64,000 bases of DNA. It comes from Draconibacterium sediminis. Lineage in GTDB: Bacteria > Bacteroidota > Bacteroidia > Bacteroidales > Prolixibacteraceae. The translations under genes and the position numbers were made by a program. The notes under the pieces are model-generated. The model saw nothing but the letters and a program-made list of their open reading frames with translations, ran no database searches and was not told the origin of the DNA. Position 1 is the first letter of the stretch; each line of letters opens with the position of its first letter. Below are positions 62,586-64,000 of this stretch, one piece after another. The DNA is taken from contig NZ_JRHC01000004.1 of assembly GCF_000949475.1 (NCBI RefSeq), positions 186,001 through 250,000 on the forward strand, read 5' to 3'.

Positions 62586-63245
62586 ATGAAAACATTAAAG
62601 TTTTATTCAGCATTGTTTTTGCTTACGTTTTTTGTAAGCCTTGGCTCCACGTTTGCCAATTCTTTAACTGAAGAAGAAAAGGCAGGTTTACAGTTAATGC
62701 GTGAAGAAGAAAAGCTCGCCCACGATGTTTACACCGTACTTTACGAAAAATGGCAATTAATGCCTTTTAGTAATATTACCCGAAGCGAAACCCGCCATTT
62801 TGAGGCAATAGGTTTTCTGCTTGAAACTTATAAGCTGGAGGATCCGGCTTATGAAGAACCCGGAAAATTCAGAAATATGGAGCTGGCAGCACTATATGAT
62901 TCGCTCGTTGCAAAAGGATCAGAATCGTTGGTGGCAGCACTTGAGGTTGGCGCTTTTATCGAAGAGGTGGATATTAAAGATTTGCAGGAACTGCTTGAAG
63001 CAAAACCTGAAGGCCAAATCGCAACAGTTTACGAAAACCTGTTGTGGGGATCAGAAAATCATATTCGGGCATTTACCCACAACTTGTCGTTTCGCGATCA
63101 GGAGTATACACCAAAAGTTTTATCGGAAGCAACTTATGCCGAAATTGTTGGAGCTAATCAACAACATGGCCAAAATGGAAAAAGAATGGGCCAGCGGGCT
63201 TGTGGCGTGTGCAACCAGGGTGGAGCCAAATGCAGGAACAGGTAA
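62586..63245 (+). CDS. DUF2202 ferritin-like exported protein with CxxC tail
   Basis: A 219-residue paralogue of the previous product. It has a cleavable signal peptide (ending GSTFANS), not a lipobox. The DUF2202 core runs from about 32 to 185 with the same helices: LQLMREEEKLAHDVYTVLYEKWQL, ITRSETRHFEAIGFLLETYKLEDP, GAFIEEVDIKDLQEL and NLLWGSENHIRAFTHNL. The C-terminus ends in a Cys-rich segment (RACGVCNQGGAKC) that could bind metal. A terminator and a fresh leader precede it, so it may be transcribed separately. The location downstream of the sigma/efflux genes suggests a metal or oxidative-stress role. Confidence 0.85.
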   Translation: MKTLKFYSALFLLTFFVSLGSTFANSLTEEEKAGLQLMREEEKLAHDVYTVLYEKWQLMPFSNITRSETRHFEAIGFLLETYKLEDPAYEEPGKFRNMELAALYDSLVAKGSESLVAALEVGAFIEEVDIKDLQELLEAKPEGQIATVYENLLWGSENHIRAFTHNLSFRDQEYTPKVLSEATYAEIVGANQQHGQNGKRMGQRACGVCNQGGAKCRNR

Positions 63246-63254
63246 ACAGCGAAT

Positions 63255-63297
63255 CGAAAACCGGCAGCGGTTGGTTTTATCCGGCTACCGGTTTTCG
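63255..63297. other. Stem-loop between convergent genes
   Basis: CGAAAACCGG and CCGGTTTTCG pair perfectly, extended by CAGC/GCTA pairing with one mismatch. There is no T tract on either side, so it may be a REP-like element or a poor terminator for both convergent genes. Confidence 0.55.
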
Positions 63298-63328
63298 GGC
63301 AGAACTTTCTACATAAACAATCCTGTTT

Positions 63329-63955
63329 TTACTTGATTAACATTAATCCCTCGTTTGCCGAAGCGTCGTTGGGACTGTATAGTTTTACTTTGTTGAACAG
63401 TACTTTTGCCTGGTTGTAGTTTCCGAGAAAATAGGAGGTCCATCCGAGCATCAACAGTCCATCGTAGCCAAACGGATAAAGGTCGACCACCTTTTTAAAC
63501 AAAGGATAAGCCTTGTCGTAATCCTTTCGTCCGTAGTAAACCAGGCCCAGCCGATACATGGCCACCGTATTGTTCGGGTTGATTTCAAGTATTTTATTGT
63601 AAAGATCGATAACCTCATTCCATTTGCCCAGTGCAGCCAGCGGAAGAATCAGACCAAAACGTGATTCCTCGGCATAAGGTTTTAGTTTTTGTGCATTGCT
63701 GTAAAAAATAACCGACTCATCAAAAAGCCCGGCATTGTAATTCAGCCACCCTAAACGCAGATTTATTTCATACGACGATTCATCGTAAACTTTCTTTAAC
63801 GGATCCATTGCCGCCGAAAAGTCGCCGTTTTTTTCAAACTCGTAACTTCTTCCGAAAGCGCTTTCCAGAGCTTCCTGGTTTGCCTGTGCAAAAACGTTTG
63901 TTGACGTTGCCGCAAAAAGCAATAGGGCCAGTAATTTATTTCTTAAAATTTCCAT
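63329..63955 (-). CDS. Exported TPR-repeat protein
   Basis: A 208-residue protein with a signal peptide (cleavage near NVFAQ). It has about five TPR units (SAFGRSYEFEKNGDFSAAM, LRLGWLNYNAGLFDESVIFYSNAQKL, GLILPLAALGKWNEVIDLYNKIL, TVAMYRLGLVYYGRKDYDKAYPLFKKVVDL, DGLLMLGWTSYFLGNYNQAKVLFNKV). It converges on the second DUF2202 gene. The role is unknown; it probably scaffolds a periplasmic complex. Its upstream region runs off the window, so its operon cannot be judged. Confidence 0.8.
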   Translation of the reverse strand: MEILRNKLLALLLFAATSTNVFAQANQEALESAFGRSYEFEKNGDFSAAMDPLKKVYDESSYEINLRLGWLNYNAGLFDESVIFYSNAQKLKPYAEESRFGLILPLAALGKWNEVIDLYNKILEINPNNTVAMYRLGLVYYGRKDYDKAYPLFKKVVDLYPFGYDGLLMLGWTSYFLGNYNQAKVLFNKVKLYSPNDASANEGLMLIK

Positions 63956-64000
63956 GATATTCCTGCTGTAATTGTATGTTTTATGTAGTTGTACGCTTTC

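Overview
The window reads as chromosome from a Bacteroidota bacterium, most likely a marine or sediment member of Marinilabiliales/Prolixibacteraceae. The phylum call rests on several families largely confined to it (DUF4296 and DUF4270 lipoproteins, a FadL-like barrel–TPR–LptC–CNNM–PpiD gene order, TonB receptor with carboxypeptidase-like N-terminus, LytS/LytTR pairs, GH92), on promoter elements of the Bacteroidota type (TAnnTTTG), and on A-rich or absent Shine-Dalgarno sequences. The family-level placement is inference. No rRNA, tRNA, transposase, integrase or CRISPR array was recognised.

Layout. 1-6.2 kb: envelope-biogenesis cluster (barrel fragment, TPR protein, LptC, CNNM/HlyC-type membrane protein, PpiD-like foldase). 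6.4-12 kb: a lipoprotein, a non-coding array of 41-bp tandem repeats, MarC-type membrane protein, FKBP isomerase, a barrel protein, a methyltransferase and a TauE/SafE transporter. 12.1-20.4 kb: mainly minus-strand housekeeping genes (YkvA, DusB, aminofutalosine-deaminase-like amidohydrolase, DUF4296 lipoprotein, RadA, RfaE2; PanC-PanD), preceded by a candidate small RNA. 20.5-26.7 kb: a half-length glycogen synthase, DUF4270 lipoprotein, GH92 mannosidase, DJ-1 protein, GNAT. 26.7-32.3 kb: signalling block (small membrane protein, PAS histidine kinase, single-domain response regulator, PocR-PAS-GAF hybrid kinase). 32.5-36 kb: agmatine-to-putrescine pair AguA/AguB and a serine hydrolase.

36-42.9 kb is an accessory island. 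It opens in a 0.7-kb gene-free stretch full of palindromic repeats. Its first two genes overlap and are strikingly AT-rich: a voltage-gated-type cation channel and a 617-residue helical protein ending in a PD-(D/E)XK nuclease-like domain. Then come six small unrecognised genes on the same strand, punctuated by four copies of a double-hairpin repeat, giving a gene-cassette-like appearance. The channel-nuclease pair is the best candidate here for an undescribed, possibly defensive, system.

42.9-49.1 kb (minus strand): LytTR regulator, LytS-type kinase, TPR protein and TonB-dependent receptor, then a DUF2147 protein. 49.2-52.5 kb: penicillin-acylase-family hydrolase and a PPSR-type kinase/pyrophosphorylase. 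52.8-58.3 kb: a CzcCBA-type tripartite efflux operon. 58.5-63.2 kb: a DUF4405 membrane protein, ECF sigma factor, zinc-finger anti-sigma factor, two Spy/LTXXQ-like periplasmic proteins and two DUF2202 ferritin-like proteins, plausibly one envelope/metal-stress regulon linked to the efflux pump. A TPR protein closes the window on the minus strand.
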